Positions 1 through 8,700 of a stretch of DNA of 13,019 bases are shown piece by piece. Each line of letters starts with the position of its first letter. The stretch's first letter is position 1. Below the pieces are notes generated by a model. That model was not told the DNA's origin, searched no databases, and worked only from the letters and a program-made list of their open reading frames with translations. The stretch is from Flavobacterium psychrophilum. GTDB lineage: Bacteria > Bacteroidota > Bacteroidia > Flavobacteriales > Flavobacteriaceae. The DNA is taken from positions 1-13,019 of the forward strand of contig CAMDSN010000021.1 of the NCBI GenBank assembly GCA_945907225.1, given 5' to 3'. The translations under genes and the position numbers were made by a program.

Positions 1-1118
1 TGTGCTCCTTTGGCGTTTAGATGAATCCCGTCAGTCATTGCTAATTTACTCATTTGCCATGCTGCCATAGATTTTGCACCCCCTGACACAATATACCAAT
101 CCCAAAAACCACAATTGTTTTCAAAAGCTATAGTTTTAATCATATTTGAAAAAATCTTACTCGCCGTTATGTTTACTTTTTTATAATGCATATTTTGTGC
201 AGAAGTTAAAATGATAGATGCGTTAGGATTTGCAGTACGCACTTTATTTATAACATCTATAATTTCTGTCTTTAACTCCATTGGAATTGCATTTTTATAT
301 AAAAAATCATTTGTGCCATAATCAATTATAATTAAATCTGAATTTAAATAGTTGGCTTGTTCTAGATATTTTTCTTCAAATAACACAGACTTATATTGAC
401 AGGCACCCACTCCAGCATTATGCCATATTGCGCCTGTTTCATCATCATTTGACAATGACATTCCATACAATGTAAATTGCTTTTGAATGGAATCTGTTTG
501 TTTTAAATTTAGTTGAAGGGTTTTATATTTTAAAGGTAATGAGTATTTATACAAGCCCGCTGTTTTTGAGATTAATGTTGCAGGAATAGAATCTGCGGAA
601 AACAGTGGCATATAACTTTCATCATCAGTGCTAGCAAAAACAGATAAAATAGTATTTTTTTCTAATAAATTGGCGTTGAAAACAATCTTAAAACTAGCTT
701 GGTCGTCTAGTGTTTTTGCTGTCATTCCCCTTACCCCTAGGGGGTGTTTCGGAGGTAGAATATAACTCTTACTATATTCCCAATTTCCGGTGTGCGTTGA
801 ATTATAAAAACTTGCATTATATGATTTAACTATTGAAAACGGCTGAATAAGTCCTATGCCACCATCGCCCATAATTTTTTGTATGAGTTGACGGCATTTA
901 TTGGGTAGATTTTCATTTTGAAGATGACTATCGCCAAGATGTAAAACAGTTAACTTCTTTTTGGTGTTCCATTTTTCATTGAATGTTTTCAGTACACTTG
1001 GATTTTTATATTGGATATAATTATATTCTTTTCTTAGGCAATCTGGTTCCAATATTTGACCAAAAATAACATTAACCATAAAATAACTTATGATTGTATA
1101 TATGTTTCTAATTTTCAT
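1..1118 (-). CDS. Secreted SGNH/GDSL hydrolase-like protein (3' end outside window)
   Basis: The frame runs from an ATG at 1118 to the left edge without a stop: 372 codons, C-terminus missing. The N-terminus (MKIRNIYTIISYFMVNVIFGQ) looks like a signal peptide ending at G20/Q21, so the protein should be exported. SGNH blocks are visible: block I HLGDSHLQ with nucleophile S64, a G-V-R-G segment around residues 128-131 that could be block II, block III YGTND (N270), and block V TDGIHLNAKG with D363 and H366. All catalytic positions are therefore present. About 130 residues between blocks I and III look beta-rich and may be an inserted carbohydrate-binding-like sandwich, as in peptidoglycan O-acetylesterases of the Ape1 type (inference). 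The start overlaps the end of the upstream DHHW gene by 11 nt, implying co-transcription and probably translational coupling. The likely role is transfer or removal of O-acetyl groups on an envelope glycan; which of the two cannot be told from sequence. Confidence 0.88.
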   Translation of the reverse strand, partial: MKIRNIYTIISYFMVNVIFGQILEPDCLRKEYNYIQYKNPSVLKTFNEKWNTKKKLTVLHLGDSHLQNENLPNKCRQLIQKIMGDGGIGLIQPFSIVKSYNASFYNSTHTGNWEYSKSYILPPKHPLGVRGMTAKTLDDQASFKIVFNANLLEKNTILSVFASTDDESYMPLFSADSIPATLISKTAGLYKYSLPLKYKTLQLNLKQTDSIQKQFTLYGMSLSNDDETGAIWHNAGVGACQYKSVLFEEKYLEQANYLNSDLIIIDYGTNDFLYKNAIPMELKTEIIDVINKVRTANPNASIILTSAQNMHYKKVNITASKIFSNMIKTIAFENNCGFWDWYIVSGGAKSMAAWQMSKLAMTDGIHLNAKGA

Positions 1119-2496
1119 TACTCTTGTTTTCTATGGTGTCTTTAACTGTTTTTTCAGGTTCTTTTTTAGGTACCGTTTTACTTATAATTGTTTTGGTTAC
1201 TGTTGGGGTTATAAAGTTTGATGTTAAAAAATTTGACTCTTGCGAAATTGTAAATGTAGAATTAAGCACATACATATTATGAGCAAAAAGTAGGTTGTTT
1301 ATGCCATGCTTTTTAATTAAGTTTTTAATATTAGATTTTAAATATCTATAATCAACTATGTAAACCTCTTCGTAGTGAGCACAAAGAAAAGGAGAAAATG
1401 CGTTGCCATAAGAATCTTTAATAATTAATATCTTTTTACCATTTTTTTGATCCGTCTTTACTTTCATTAAAGGGTAGTCGCGTCCTAAAAAAACGCCGTA
1501 TGAACTTCCTCCTTTAGCTGTTTCAACAAATAATTGTCCGCCATATTCTTTAGTTGCGTTTTCATTAAAATAAGTTGTTTTAGTGGCATTACGTAATTTA
1601 AAATATTCTACATAGTCTAAATTATCTTTTAAATCTTCGCTTCGTGTATGATAATATAAGGTCCCTAAAAAATTATTAATTCGCTTTATTTCAAATTTGT
1701 TGGGCGTTAGCGGTTTTATTTGTGCTGTCTTGCAAAAAGCAAGATAGGCATAATAAGCCCCCCGCCCTGTCCAGTGGTGATCCGTATTAAATTGAATATA
1801 CTCTTTTTGATGCTTTCTTAATTCTTCATAAGCATTTACGCATTTAATTGATGGATCCATTACACTATATAAATGATCTATACCTATCTTTTCTCGATCT
1901 TTTTTAAAAGCAGAAGGTAAGTTAAAATCGGAACCTATTGGAATTGCCATGCAAAAAACAGAAACGCTTGGACCTAATTCGTCCTTATATTTTTTAACCA
2001 AAGAAGCATAATTAGAAAGGGCATAATTAGAACCATTAAAAATTTGAATTGCCTTTTTTTTATATACAATTACAGACTTTATGTTTTCGTATATATCGTC
2101 TACTGATTCTGTTGCTAATGTATCTTTTGAGGAAGTGGTTTTAGATCTCTTCCCGTCTTTTTCTGTGCCTTTTTTTATTGAACTGGATTTTGAATATGTA
2201 AAATACTGTATTTCGTTGTTTTTTATTCCTTTGTTTCTTTTAATTAAAGATGCTATTTCAATAAATTCATTTCTGTAAATAAAATTATCTGAATAGTACA
2301 ATTCGATTGTTTTAAAATATCTCCCAGAAAATAAATCTACTGTATTAAATTCTGGAAACTGAGTTAAAACTCTTTTCTCATCTTGAGATATTTTATGTTT
2401 AGGCATAATAAAAAACAAAATGCTGACTATTATCAATATGAAAACAAAAACGGTTGAATTTAACTTTAAAAAAAATTGTGCTATTGGTTTTCTCAT
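1108..2496 (-). CDS. Membrane-anchored DHHW-family (AlgJ/AlgX-like) SGNH O-acetyltransferase-like protein
   Basis: A 462-residue protein with one N-terminal membrane segment (about residues 13-31) followed by an extracytoplasmic domain, i.e. a signal-anchor topology. The family signature TDHHWTGRG lies at 238-246 and the serine motif KDSYGNAF at 360-367. By analogy with AlgJ and AlgX, D239, H241 and S362 would form the catalytic triad. Such proteins accept acetyl groups exported by an MBOAT partner and place them on a polysaccharide. Two low-complexity stretches stand out: a Lys/Ser/Thr-rich linker at about 101-130 and a Lys/Thr/Glu/Pro-rich tail from about 431 to the end. The ATG at 2496 is 3 nt after the MBOAT stop, and the gene's own end overlaps the next SGNH gene by 11 nt, so the three form one unit. 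The polymer modified is unknown. The family call is secure; the exact activity is inferred from motif and context. Confidence 0.9.
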   Translation of the reverse strand: MRKPIAQFFLKLNSTVFVFILIIVSILFFIMPKHKISQDEKRVLTQFPEFNTVDLFSGRYFKTIELYYSDNFIYRNEFIEIASLIKRNKGIKNNEIQYFTYSKSSSIKKGTEKDGKRSKTTSSKDTLATESVDDIYENIKSVIVYKKKAIQIFNGSNYALSNYASLVKKYKDELGPSVSVFCMAIPIGSDFNLPSAFKKDREKIGIDHLYSVMDPSIKCVNAYEELRKHQKEYIQFNTDHHWTGRGAYYAYLAFCKTAQIKPLTPNKFEIKRINNFLGTLYYHTRSEDLKDNLDYVEYFKLRNATKTTYFNENATKEYGGQLFVETAKGGSSYGVFLGRDYPLMKVKTDQKNGKKILIIKDSYGNAFSPFLCAHYEEVYIVDYRYLKSNIKNLIKKHGINNLLFAHNMYVLNSTFTISQESNFLTSNFITPTVTKTIISKTVPKKEPEKTVKDTIENKSNEN

Positions 2497-2499
2497 ATT

Positions 2500-3903
2500 T
2501 TAAAATCTGAAATAAATAAAAGGGTTATAGGAGCTTCCAACTAAAAATATTACAGAACATATTAATAATAAAAGATTAAGAAAAATAGTAATGAATGGCA
2601 CTAAATACTTAAAATAACTTGCTGAATTAATGGCTTTATAAAACCAATTGTAAATAGGCATACAAAGTAAAATAGCAAATCCGAGCCAATAGATGTTTTC
2701 AAAAAACATGTTTTGTACTTCTAAGTTATATAGTTCATTATTTGTTAAATTAAACAGCAATTTTATAAAAAAAAGCAAGTTATTAAAATCGGTAAAATAG
2801 AAAATTGCCCAGCCAACAATGATAAAAAATAATGAATAAATATGACTAATGAATTTTGGTAGTCGTTTTAATAGATTTAGGAGGAAGGTTTTTTCTATTA
2901 GCAATATAATCCCAAAATACAAGCCCCAAATAATAAAATTCCAACTTGCTCCATGCCAAAGTCCGGTTAAACCCCAAACAATAAAAATATTCCTAAAATT
3001 ATATTTTTTATTACCCCCCAACGGGATGTAAACGTAATCTTTAAAAAAAGTGCCTAATGAAATATGCCATCTTCTCCAAAAATCAGTAATTGAAGTTGAA
3101 ATATAGGGATATTTAAAATTCTCATGATAATGAAATCCAAACATCCATCCCAATCCAATAGCCATATCAGAATAGCCAGAGAAATCAAAATAAATTTGAA
3201 TACTATAGGCTACAATACCGAACCAACCGCCCATAACAGTTAAATCTAATAAGTCACTTCCCAAATAATGAGTACATATCTCCCCGGCAATATTGGCAAT
3301 ACAAACTTTTTTAAATAATCCAATACAAAATCTAGACACCCCATTGTTAAAATCAGACCAACTAAAAATTCGCTCCTCTATTTCTTTTGCAATATGTGAA
3401 TACCTAACAATTGGCCCCGCCACTAATTGATGAAATAAGGATACAAACAAAAGAAAATTCAAAAAAGACTTTTGTGCCTTTACCTCACCTTTATAAACGT
3501 CAATAATATAAGATATGGTTTGGAATGAATAAAATGAAATGCCAATTGGCATTAAAAACCCGGGTTTCTGAAAATTAAAATGTGTTAAATAATTAACATT
3601 TTCAACAATAAAATCGGAATATTTAAATGTTAATAAAACCCCTAAATTGAATATTATCGTTAGGTAAAGCCCAACTTTTGCTATTGGCTTGCCAAAATAT
3701 TTATTTATAAAGAGTCCGTTAAAATAATCTAATAGTGATGAAGAAAGTAATAAAACTACCCATATTGGTTCTCCCCAAGCGTAGAAAATTAGGGAGAAAA
3801 GCACTAAAATTGCATTTTTTAATTTTCTGTTTTTAAAAGAAAAATATAAAATTAAATTAATGGGTAGAAATAAAAAAATAAAAAACAGGCTTGAAAATAC
3901 CAT
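2500..3903 (-). CDS. MBOAT family membrane-bound O-acyltransferase, AlgI-like
   Basis: A 467-residue polytopic membrane protein; hydrophobic segments cover most of its length. MBOAT/AlgI hallmarks are present in order: a Q-L-V-A-G-P-I-V-R motif at 159-167, YFDFSGYSDMAIG at 238-250, FWRRWHISLGTFFKDYVYIPLGG at about 275-297 (His280), and GLWHGASWNFIIWG at 314-327, where His317 matches the invariant catalytic histidine. The ending NPFIYFRF is typical of AlgI-type members, and the length is normal for the family (about 460-520). In known systems the protein takes acetyl from a cytoplasmic donor and passes it through the membrane to periplasmic SGNH partners; two such partners follow directly (3-nt gap, then 11-nt overlap). 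The polysaccharide substrate cannot be read from this window because no glycosyltransferases are present. No Shine-Dalgarno site precedes the ATG, as is common in Bacteroidota. It is probably the first gene of the acetylation operon, or a distal gene of a transcript that starts at hflX. Confidence 0.95.
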   Translation of the reverse strand: MVFSSLFFIFLFLPINLILYFSFKNRKLKNAILVLFSLIFYAWGEPIWVVLLLSSSLLDYFNGLFINKYFGKPIAKVGLYLTIIFNLGVLLTFKYSDFIVENVNYLTHFNFQKPGFLMPIGISFYSFQTISYIIDVYKGEVKAQKSFLNFLLFVSLFHQLVAGPIVRYSHIAKEIEERIFSWSDFNNGVSRFCIGLFKKVCIANIAGEICTHYLGSDLLDLTVMGGWFGIVAYSIQIYFDFSGYSDMAIGLGWMFGFHYHENFKYPYISTSITDFWRRWHISLGTFFKDYVYIPLGGNKKYNFRNIFIVWGLTGLWHGASWNFIIWGLYFGIILLIEKTFLLNLLKRLPKFISHIYSLFFIIVGWAIFYFTDFNNLLFFIKLLFNLTNNELYNLEVQNMFFENIYWLGFAILLCMPIYNWFYKAINSASYFKYLVPFITIFLNLLLLICSVIFLVGSSYNPFIYFRF

Positions 3904-3952
3904 ATTGATCGTTTGCTGTTAAAAAGTGTAATTATAATTTAAAAGTATTTAA

Positions 3953-3960
3953 CAAATTTA
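3953..3960 (-). promoter_or_regulatory. Candidate Bacteroidota -7 box upstream of the MBOAT gene
   Basis: Read on the minus strand the octamer is TAAATTTG, an exact match to the Bacteroidota -7 consensus TAnnTTTG. It ends 49 nt before the MBOAT start codon, the same distance as the identical octamer before the adhesin gene at 5743. No TTG -33 element is present at the expected spacing; the nearest TTG is only 9 nt upstream. In this AT-rich DNA the match could be chance, so an internal promoter for the acetylation operon is only a possibility. Confidence 0.3.
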
Positions 3961-3961
3961 A

Positions 3962-4270
3962 TTAATAATCAATTTCTTCTAAGCTGTCTCTTCTAACCCA
4001 TCCTTTTGAAACTTGCCCGCGATTGTTTTTAAATTCAATGTAAACAAATTTACCTTCCGAAAATTTGCAGGGAATCCAAACTACATCTCCTGCAACTAAA
4101 TAGCCTTTCCGTTTTAAATATCTTTCTACTGGTGCAGATTTATCTAAATTATAAAAGTAGGCCTTCTCAAAGATTACCAAGAACTTGCATTCCGGCAAAG
4201 CCCTGTTTTGAGAGTTCATCGAGGAATTTATTATTAAAATAAACCCTAAAATTAAAAGTGTGTTTTTCAT
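3962..4270 (-). CDS. Small secreted bacterial SH3-like domain protein
   Basis: A 102-residue protein. Residues 1-20 (MKNTLLILGFILIINSSMNS) form a plausible signal peptide, leaving a mature part of about 80 residues. That part fits a bacterial SH3-like beta barrel: a short strand with aromatic residues (KAYFYNL, 36-42), RKGYLVAGD at 54-62, then FVYIEF (75-80), and K-G-W-V near the end, the usual last strand of such domains. Two cysteines (C28, C68) could pair after export. The domain type often binds cell-wall or envelope components, but no function can be assigned. It sits 35 nt after hflX and 58 nt before the MBOAT gene on the same strand, so it may share a transcript with either. The start is the only ATG that keeps the signal peptide. 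Confidence 0.75.
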   Translation of the reverse strand: MKNTLLILGFILIINSSMNSQNRALPECKFLVIFEKAYFYNLDKSAPVERYLKRKGYLVAGDVVWIPCKFSEGKFVYIEFKNNRGQVSKGWVRRDSLEEIDY

Positions 4271-4305
4271 AAATAAAAATTATAGTTTAACATTAAATAA
4301 AATTA

Positions 4306-5547
4306 CTATTGCAAAAATTCACCGGTTTCACTTTCCACGGCTTCTTTATAGTCGGGGTATAAAAATTTATTATACGGGAATCGTGTTATATGAATTTGTC
4401 TTACTGCTTCATATACCCTTTCACGAAAATCTTCAAAATTTACTTTGCTAGTGGCAGAAATGAAAAGTGTGTTTTTTTCGCCTACATTATTCATCCAGGT
4501 TTGTTTCCATTCATTCAAGGTGAAATGTTTGCTTGTCTTTTCAGTGATTAAATCGTCTGCTTCTATTTCTTCGTTCTTATATACATCTATTTTATTAAAA
4601 ACCATTATCATGGGTTTATCAGAACACTTGATATCCTGTAAAATTTGATTTACTGAACGAATATGCTCTTCAAAATCTGGATGCGAAATATCTACAACAT
4701 GTAATAATAAATCGGCTTCACGAACTTCATCTAGAGTGCTTTTAAATGAATCTATCAATTGTGTAGGCAACTTTCTAATAAAACCAACAGTATCCGAAAG
4801 TAAAAATGGTAAATTTTTTATAACAACCTTACGAACTGTGGTGTCTAAAGTCGCAAATAATTTATTTTCAACAAATACCTCGCTTTTACTAATTACATTC
4901 ATTAAAGTTGATTTTCCAACATTTGTGTATCCAACTAAAGCAGTCCTAACCATTGCGCCTCTATTTCCACGTTGAACAGACATTTGCTTATCAATTGTTT
5001 TAATTTTTTCTTTTAACAAAGCAATTCTATCCCTAACAATTCTTCGGTCGGTTTCAATTTCTGTCTCACCGGGTCCACGAAGCCCAATTCCTCCTTTTTG
5101 ACGTTCTAAATGGGTCCACATTCCCGAGAGTCTTGGCAACAAATACTGACATTGAGCCAATTCTACTTGTGTTCGTGCATAAGAAGTTTCGGCTCTTTGT
5201 GCAAAAATATCTAGAATTAAATTTGTTCTATCAAGCACCTTACAAACTAAGATTTTGGAAATATTCTTTTGTTGGGAAGGGGATAATTCATCATCAAAAA
5301 TGACTGTTGAGATTGCATTTTCTTTTATGTAAGAGCTTATTTCATCCATTTTGCCAGTGCCCAAAAATGTCTTAGGATTAGGTTTATCCAATTTTTGATA
5401 AAATCTTTTAACAACCTCACCGCCGGCAGTATATGTTAAAAACTCTAATTCATCTAAATACTCCGTTAATTTATCCTCATTTTGATTTTGAGTAACAATC
5501 CCAACTATTACGGTCTTTTCAAAATTAATGACTTCCTTTTCTAACAT
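4306..5547 (-). CDS. hflX: GTPase HflX
   Basis: A 413-residue protein of normal HflX length. The N-terminal domain carries the family segment F-L-G-T-G-K near 61-66 and the highly conserved linker GGIGLRGPGETEIETDRR at 152-169. The G domain follows: G1/Walker A GYTNVGKST at 206-214, a switch I TLDTT around 233-237, G3 DTVGF at 252-256, G4 NKID at 318-321 and G5 SAT at 364-366. HflX is a cytoplasmic ribosome-associated GTPase that binds the 50S subunit and, in studied bacteria, splits stalled ribosomes after heat or antibiotic stress. The gene is not functionally tied to the envelope genes downstream; shared orientation and a 35-nt gap only allow read-through. The ATG at 5547 gives an N-terminus consistent with the family and is preceded by an A-rich leader rather than a Shine-Dalgarno site. 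Confidence 0.97.
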   Translation of the reverse strand: MLEKEVINFEKTVIVGIVTQNQNEDKLTEYLDELEFLTYTAGGEVVKRFYQKLDKPNPKTFLGTGKMDEISSYIKENAISTVIFDDELSPSQQKNISKILVCKVLDRTNLILDIFAQRAETSYARTQVELAQCQYLLPRLSGMWTHLERQKGGIGLRGPGETEIETDRRIVRDRIALLKEKIKTIDKQMSVQRGNRGAMVRTALVGYTNVGKSTLMNVISKSEVFVENKLFATLDTTVRKVVIKNLPFLLSDTVGFIRKLPTQLIDSFKSTLDEVREADLLLHVVDISHPDFEEHIRSVNQILQDIKCSDKPMIMVFNKIDVYKNEEIEADDLITEKTSKHFTLNEWKQTWMNNVGEKNTLFISATSKVNFEDFRERVYEAVRQIHITRFPYNKFLYPDYKEAVESETGEFLQ

Positions 5548-5564
5548 TTTTTTATTGTGTGTGG

Positions 5565-5572
5565 CAAAATTA
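5565..5572 (-). promoter_or_regulatory. Candidate -7 box for hflX
   Basis: On the minus strand the octamer is TAATTTTG, which fits TAnnTTTG. It lies 17 nt before the hflX start codon, so the transcript leader would be very short (roughly a dozen bases). No clear TTG -33 element is seen at the right distance; the region there is a run of T and A. It is the best match upstream of hflX in this gap. Confidence 0.4.
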
Positions 5573-5685
5573 GGAAAATGTAATTTAATAAAACCTATTT
5601 GCTTTAGAATTAAAGGTAAATTTCATATTCAAATACAAAAAGGGTTATTTTTCTTAACAATTACTAAATAATTCATAAATTTTAT

Positions 5686-5693
5686 TAAATTTG
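5686..5693 (+). promoter_or_regulatory. Candidate -7 box for the giant adhesin gene
   Basis: The octamer TAAATTTG exactly matches the Bacteroidota -7 consensus TAnnTTTG. It ends 49 nt before the ATG at 5743, giving a predicted leader of about 40-45 nt. A canonical TTG -33 element is not seen at 17-23 nt upstream. The leader contains no Shine-Dalgarno-like site and is A-rich, as expected for this phylum. Confidence 0.5.
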
Positions 5694-5742
5694 GCTACAA
5701 AATACAAGATTAACAAACAATCAAACCAAAATTTTCGTTGAA

Positions 5743-8700
5743 ATGAAAAAAATTACATCACTACTTCTGTTTTTGTTTTTGTCTCTTAATTGCTATTCAC
5801 AACTTGCATTAGAAGGCTTTGAAAACACCACCGGACCAGATGCTTCTCCATTGACTAACTGGACTTTAGGATCAGGAAACTGGGCTACATTTGATAATAT
5901 TGGAAATGATAATTTATTTCCAGTTCGATGGGGAATAACTAATACAGTATCTACTCCGGTTTCCGTTTATCAAGGGACCAATGCTGCATTTATAAATAGA
6001 GAAAATGTAACTGCAGGTGTTACCTCTGAGGAATATTTAGCAACACCACCCGTTTTTATTCCCGCAAATGGAGTTTTAAATTTTTACACCAGAATGTTAA
6101 CTAGTGGAAATCAAGGTGCTATTTATCAAATTAAGGTTTCTCCAGCAACTGAGGAACAAACTGATCCTAATCCATATATTTTAATACAGCAATGGACTGA
6201 AGACCAATTGATTGTTCCAACATCAAACTTTAATATTTATACCGAAAAAACGGTAGACTTATCCGCTTTTGCTGGTCAATTCGTATATGTTTCATTTGTT
6301 AAAGTTTATACACAAATTGATGGAAGTATAGGTGGTGATCGTTGGTTTATAGATAATGTTAGTATCGATTCAGCATGTCTATCGCCAACTGCTGTAACTG
6401 CATCTTCTCCAACTCCTACTAGTATTAGTTTGACGTGGACAAATCCAAATGGCCCAGTTAATGGCTGGGAAATTGAAGCGGTACTAGCCACAGGCACACC
6501 AACTGGAGTTGCAAATTATACTACCCCAAGCTTTCCTTATATTGTTACCGGTTTACTCCCAAATACAGCTTACAAATTTTATGTAAGAGCTATATGCACT
6601 AATGGAATATCAAGCCCTTGGTCTTCGGTTTCTAACACGGTACTAACACAGATAGCTCCCCCCATTTGTGGAGGAAATTTAGTCGATTCAGGAGGTATTG
6701 GAAGTAATTATTCTAATAATGAAAATACTTCTATAACCGTAAACCCTTCAACTCCAGGAGATCTTGTTACAGTTACTTTCACTGCATTTAACACTCAAGC
6801 GGGATCAGATATTCTTAGAATTTATGATGGTACAAACACTACTTTCCCTTTGTTAGCAACATTATCAGGAACAACTATACCCCCATCATATACAGCTACG
6901 TCTGTTTCGGGAAGTTTAACTTTTACATTTACTTCCGATGCAACAACCAATGCTTCTGGATATGCTGCTAATATTACTTGTGGTCCACCACCAAGTTGTA
7001 GAATTCCTACTTCTCTCACAAATAATACAGTTACTACAACTACAACCGTACTAAATTGGATTCAACCAACAAACCCTGATTTGAGTGTAGCTTCAGCATG
7101 GCAAGTATTAGCATTACCTTGTGGTTCTGTCCCTCCAACAGCTGGCGCCACAGGTTTTGTAAGTGCTAATTCGAATCCTTTTACGCTAACTGGATTAACC
7201 CCTGCAACTTGTTATGACATATATGTTAGGGCGGTTTGTAGTGGTCCAACTTCTAGTGGATGGTCTACCTTACCAACTACAATTAACACATTACTAGCCC
7301 CTCCAGCCTGTGGTGGTAATTTTGTAGACAGTGGCGGTTTAGCTGCAAATTATCCTAATAATGCAAATGAAACAACAACTATTCCCCCAGTAACACCGGG
7401 CGACGTAGTAACTATAACTTTTACCTCATTTAATACCCAAGCGGGATTAGACATTCTAAGAATTTATGATGGCCCTAATACTACTTTCCCATTATTAGCC
7501 ACATTATCTGGTACTGCTTTACCAACATCTTACACTGCATCTTCTGCCACAGGGGAATTAACTTTTGTTTTTACTTCAAACGGAGCGACTGGAGCTGCAG
7601 GTTGGGTGAGTAATATTGCCTGTGGCCCACCTCCAACATGCAGAAAACCAATTACTTTTAACTCTGGCAGTGTATTATCTACCTCTGCTGTTTTGAATTG
7701 GATTCAGCCCGCAAACCCAGACACCTCTGTAGCAACTTCTTGGCACGTATTAGCTTTACCATGTGGATCAGCGGTTCCAACAGCAAGTTCAACTGGTTTT
7801 GTTACAGCTTCAACTAACCCATACACTATCACTGGTCTTTTGCCTTTAACTTGTTATGACCTATATATTAGAGCAGCTTGTTCTCTAACTAGTACTAGTA
7901 TATGGGAGGGACCAATCTCGTTTACCACTCAAGTTGCCCCTCCTGTTTGTGGAGGAAATTTTGTTGATACAGGAGGCACTACAGCAAGTTACGCCCCTGA
8001 CGCAAATTCTACAATAACTATTTGTCCCGTAAATGTGGGAGATGTTGTAACTGTTACATTCACTGCCTTTGATACTGAAGACACCTTTGATGGTTTATAT
8101 GTTTATAACGGAAATTCCATCACGGCTCCTCAAATTTCAAGTGCTAATCCTGTTGGAAATATTAATGGTCCACTAACAACGGCAGGTGCCTATTGGGGAG
8201 ATGTTATACCTGAGCCGTTTACCTCTACAAGTCCTAATGGTTGCCTTACCTTCAATTTTAGAAGCGATGACATAATTAATAACGCTGGATGGATAGCTAA
8301 TGTTAGCTGTGCGCCACCACCCACGTGTATCGCACCAACGGCAATAACCACAACAGCGGGTTCTATAACTTCAAGTTCGGTTATATTAAACTGGACACAA
8401 CCTATTAATCCCGATGGATCAACAGCAACTGCATGGCAAGTTTTGGCATTACCTTGTGGATCTCCATTGCCAACTGCAACCGCAACAGGGTTTGTTAATG
8501 CTTCAACTAATCCTTTTACATTAACAGGTTTAAATTCGATTACTTGTTATGATATTTATATCAGAGCTGTATGTAGCCAATCTGATAGTAGTACATGGAG
8601 GGTGATTAAAAATATCACAACACAAGTTGCCCCACCAGTTTGTGGAGGGAATTTTGTTGATGTTGGCGGACCAAATGCAGACTATGCTAATAACTCTGAT

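Larger units (their letters stand above)
5548..5742. other. Divergent intergenic region between hflX and the adhesin gene
   Basis: This 195-bp, very AT-rich gap is the largest in the window and separates genes facing away from each other. Each side has one octamer fitting the Bacteroidota -7 box (5565-5572 minus, 5686-5693 plus). No short open reading frame of note, tRNA, obvious hairpin or riboswitch-like element was recognised in it. Confidence 0.7.

Noticed and set aside
734..743. A 10-bp perfect palindrome, CCCCTAGGGG, GC-rich in an AT-rich gene, as a possible inserted repeat or operator.
   Set aside because: It encodes part of a P-L-G-V-R-G segment that looks like a conserved part of the SGNH protein, it does not interrupt the frame, and no second copy was seen in the window.
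1108..1118. Overlap of the two SGNH genes as a sign of frameshift or misplaced start.
   Set aside because: Both frames are intact with complete motifs, and the ATG at 1118 gives a good signal peptide, so it is an ordinary coupled overlap.
3904..3961. A rho-independent terminator between the SH3-like gene and the MBOAT gene.
   Set aside because: No GC-containing inverted repeat followed by a T run is present on the minus strand here or in the 35-nt gap at 4271-4305.
2081..4975. Plus-strand open frames of about 60-79 codons opposite the DHHW, MBOAT, SH3-like and hflX genes (for example 2849-3031, 4445-4648, 4736-4975).
   Set aside because: All lie antisense to strongly supported genes with intact family motifs and show no protein features of their own.
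5791..5793. Cys17 of the adhesin as a possible lipoprotein cleavage site.
   Set aside because: The preceding residues (S-L-N before C) do not fit a lipobox, while Y-S-Q just after is a usual signal peptidase I end in this phylum.
6306..7019. Antisense open frames of about 63-65 codons inside the adhesin (6306-6497 and 6822-7019).
   Set aside because: They lie opposite well-supported Fn3 and CUB coding sequence, have no recognisable protein features and no promoter or leader signals.
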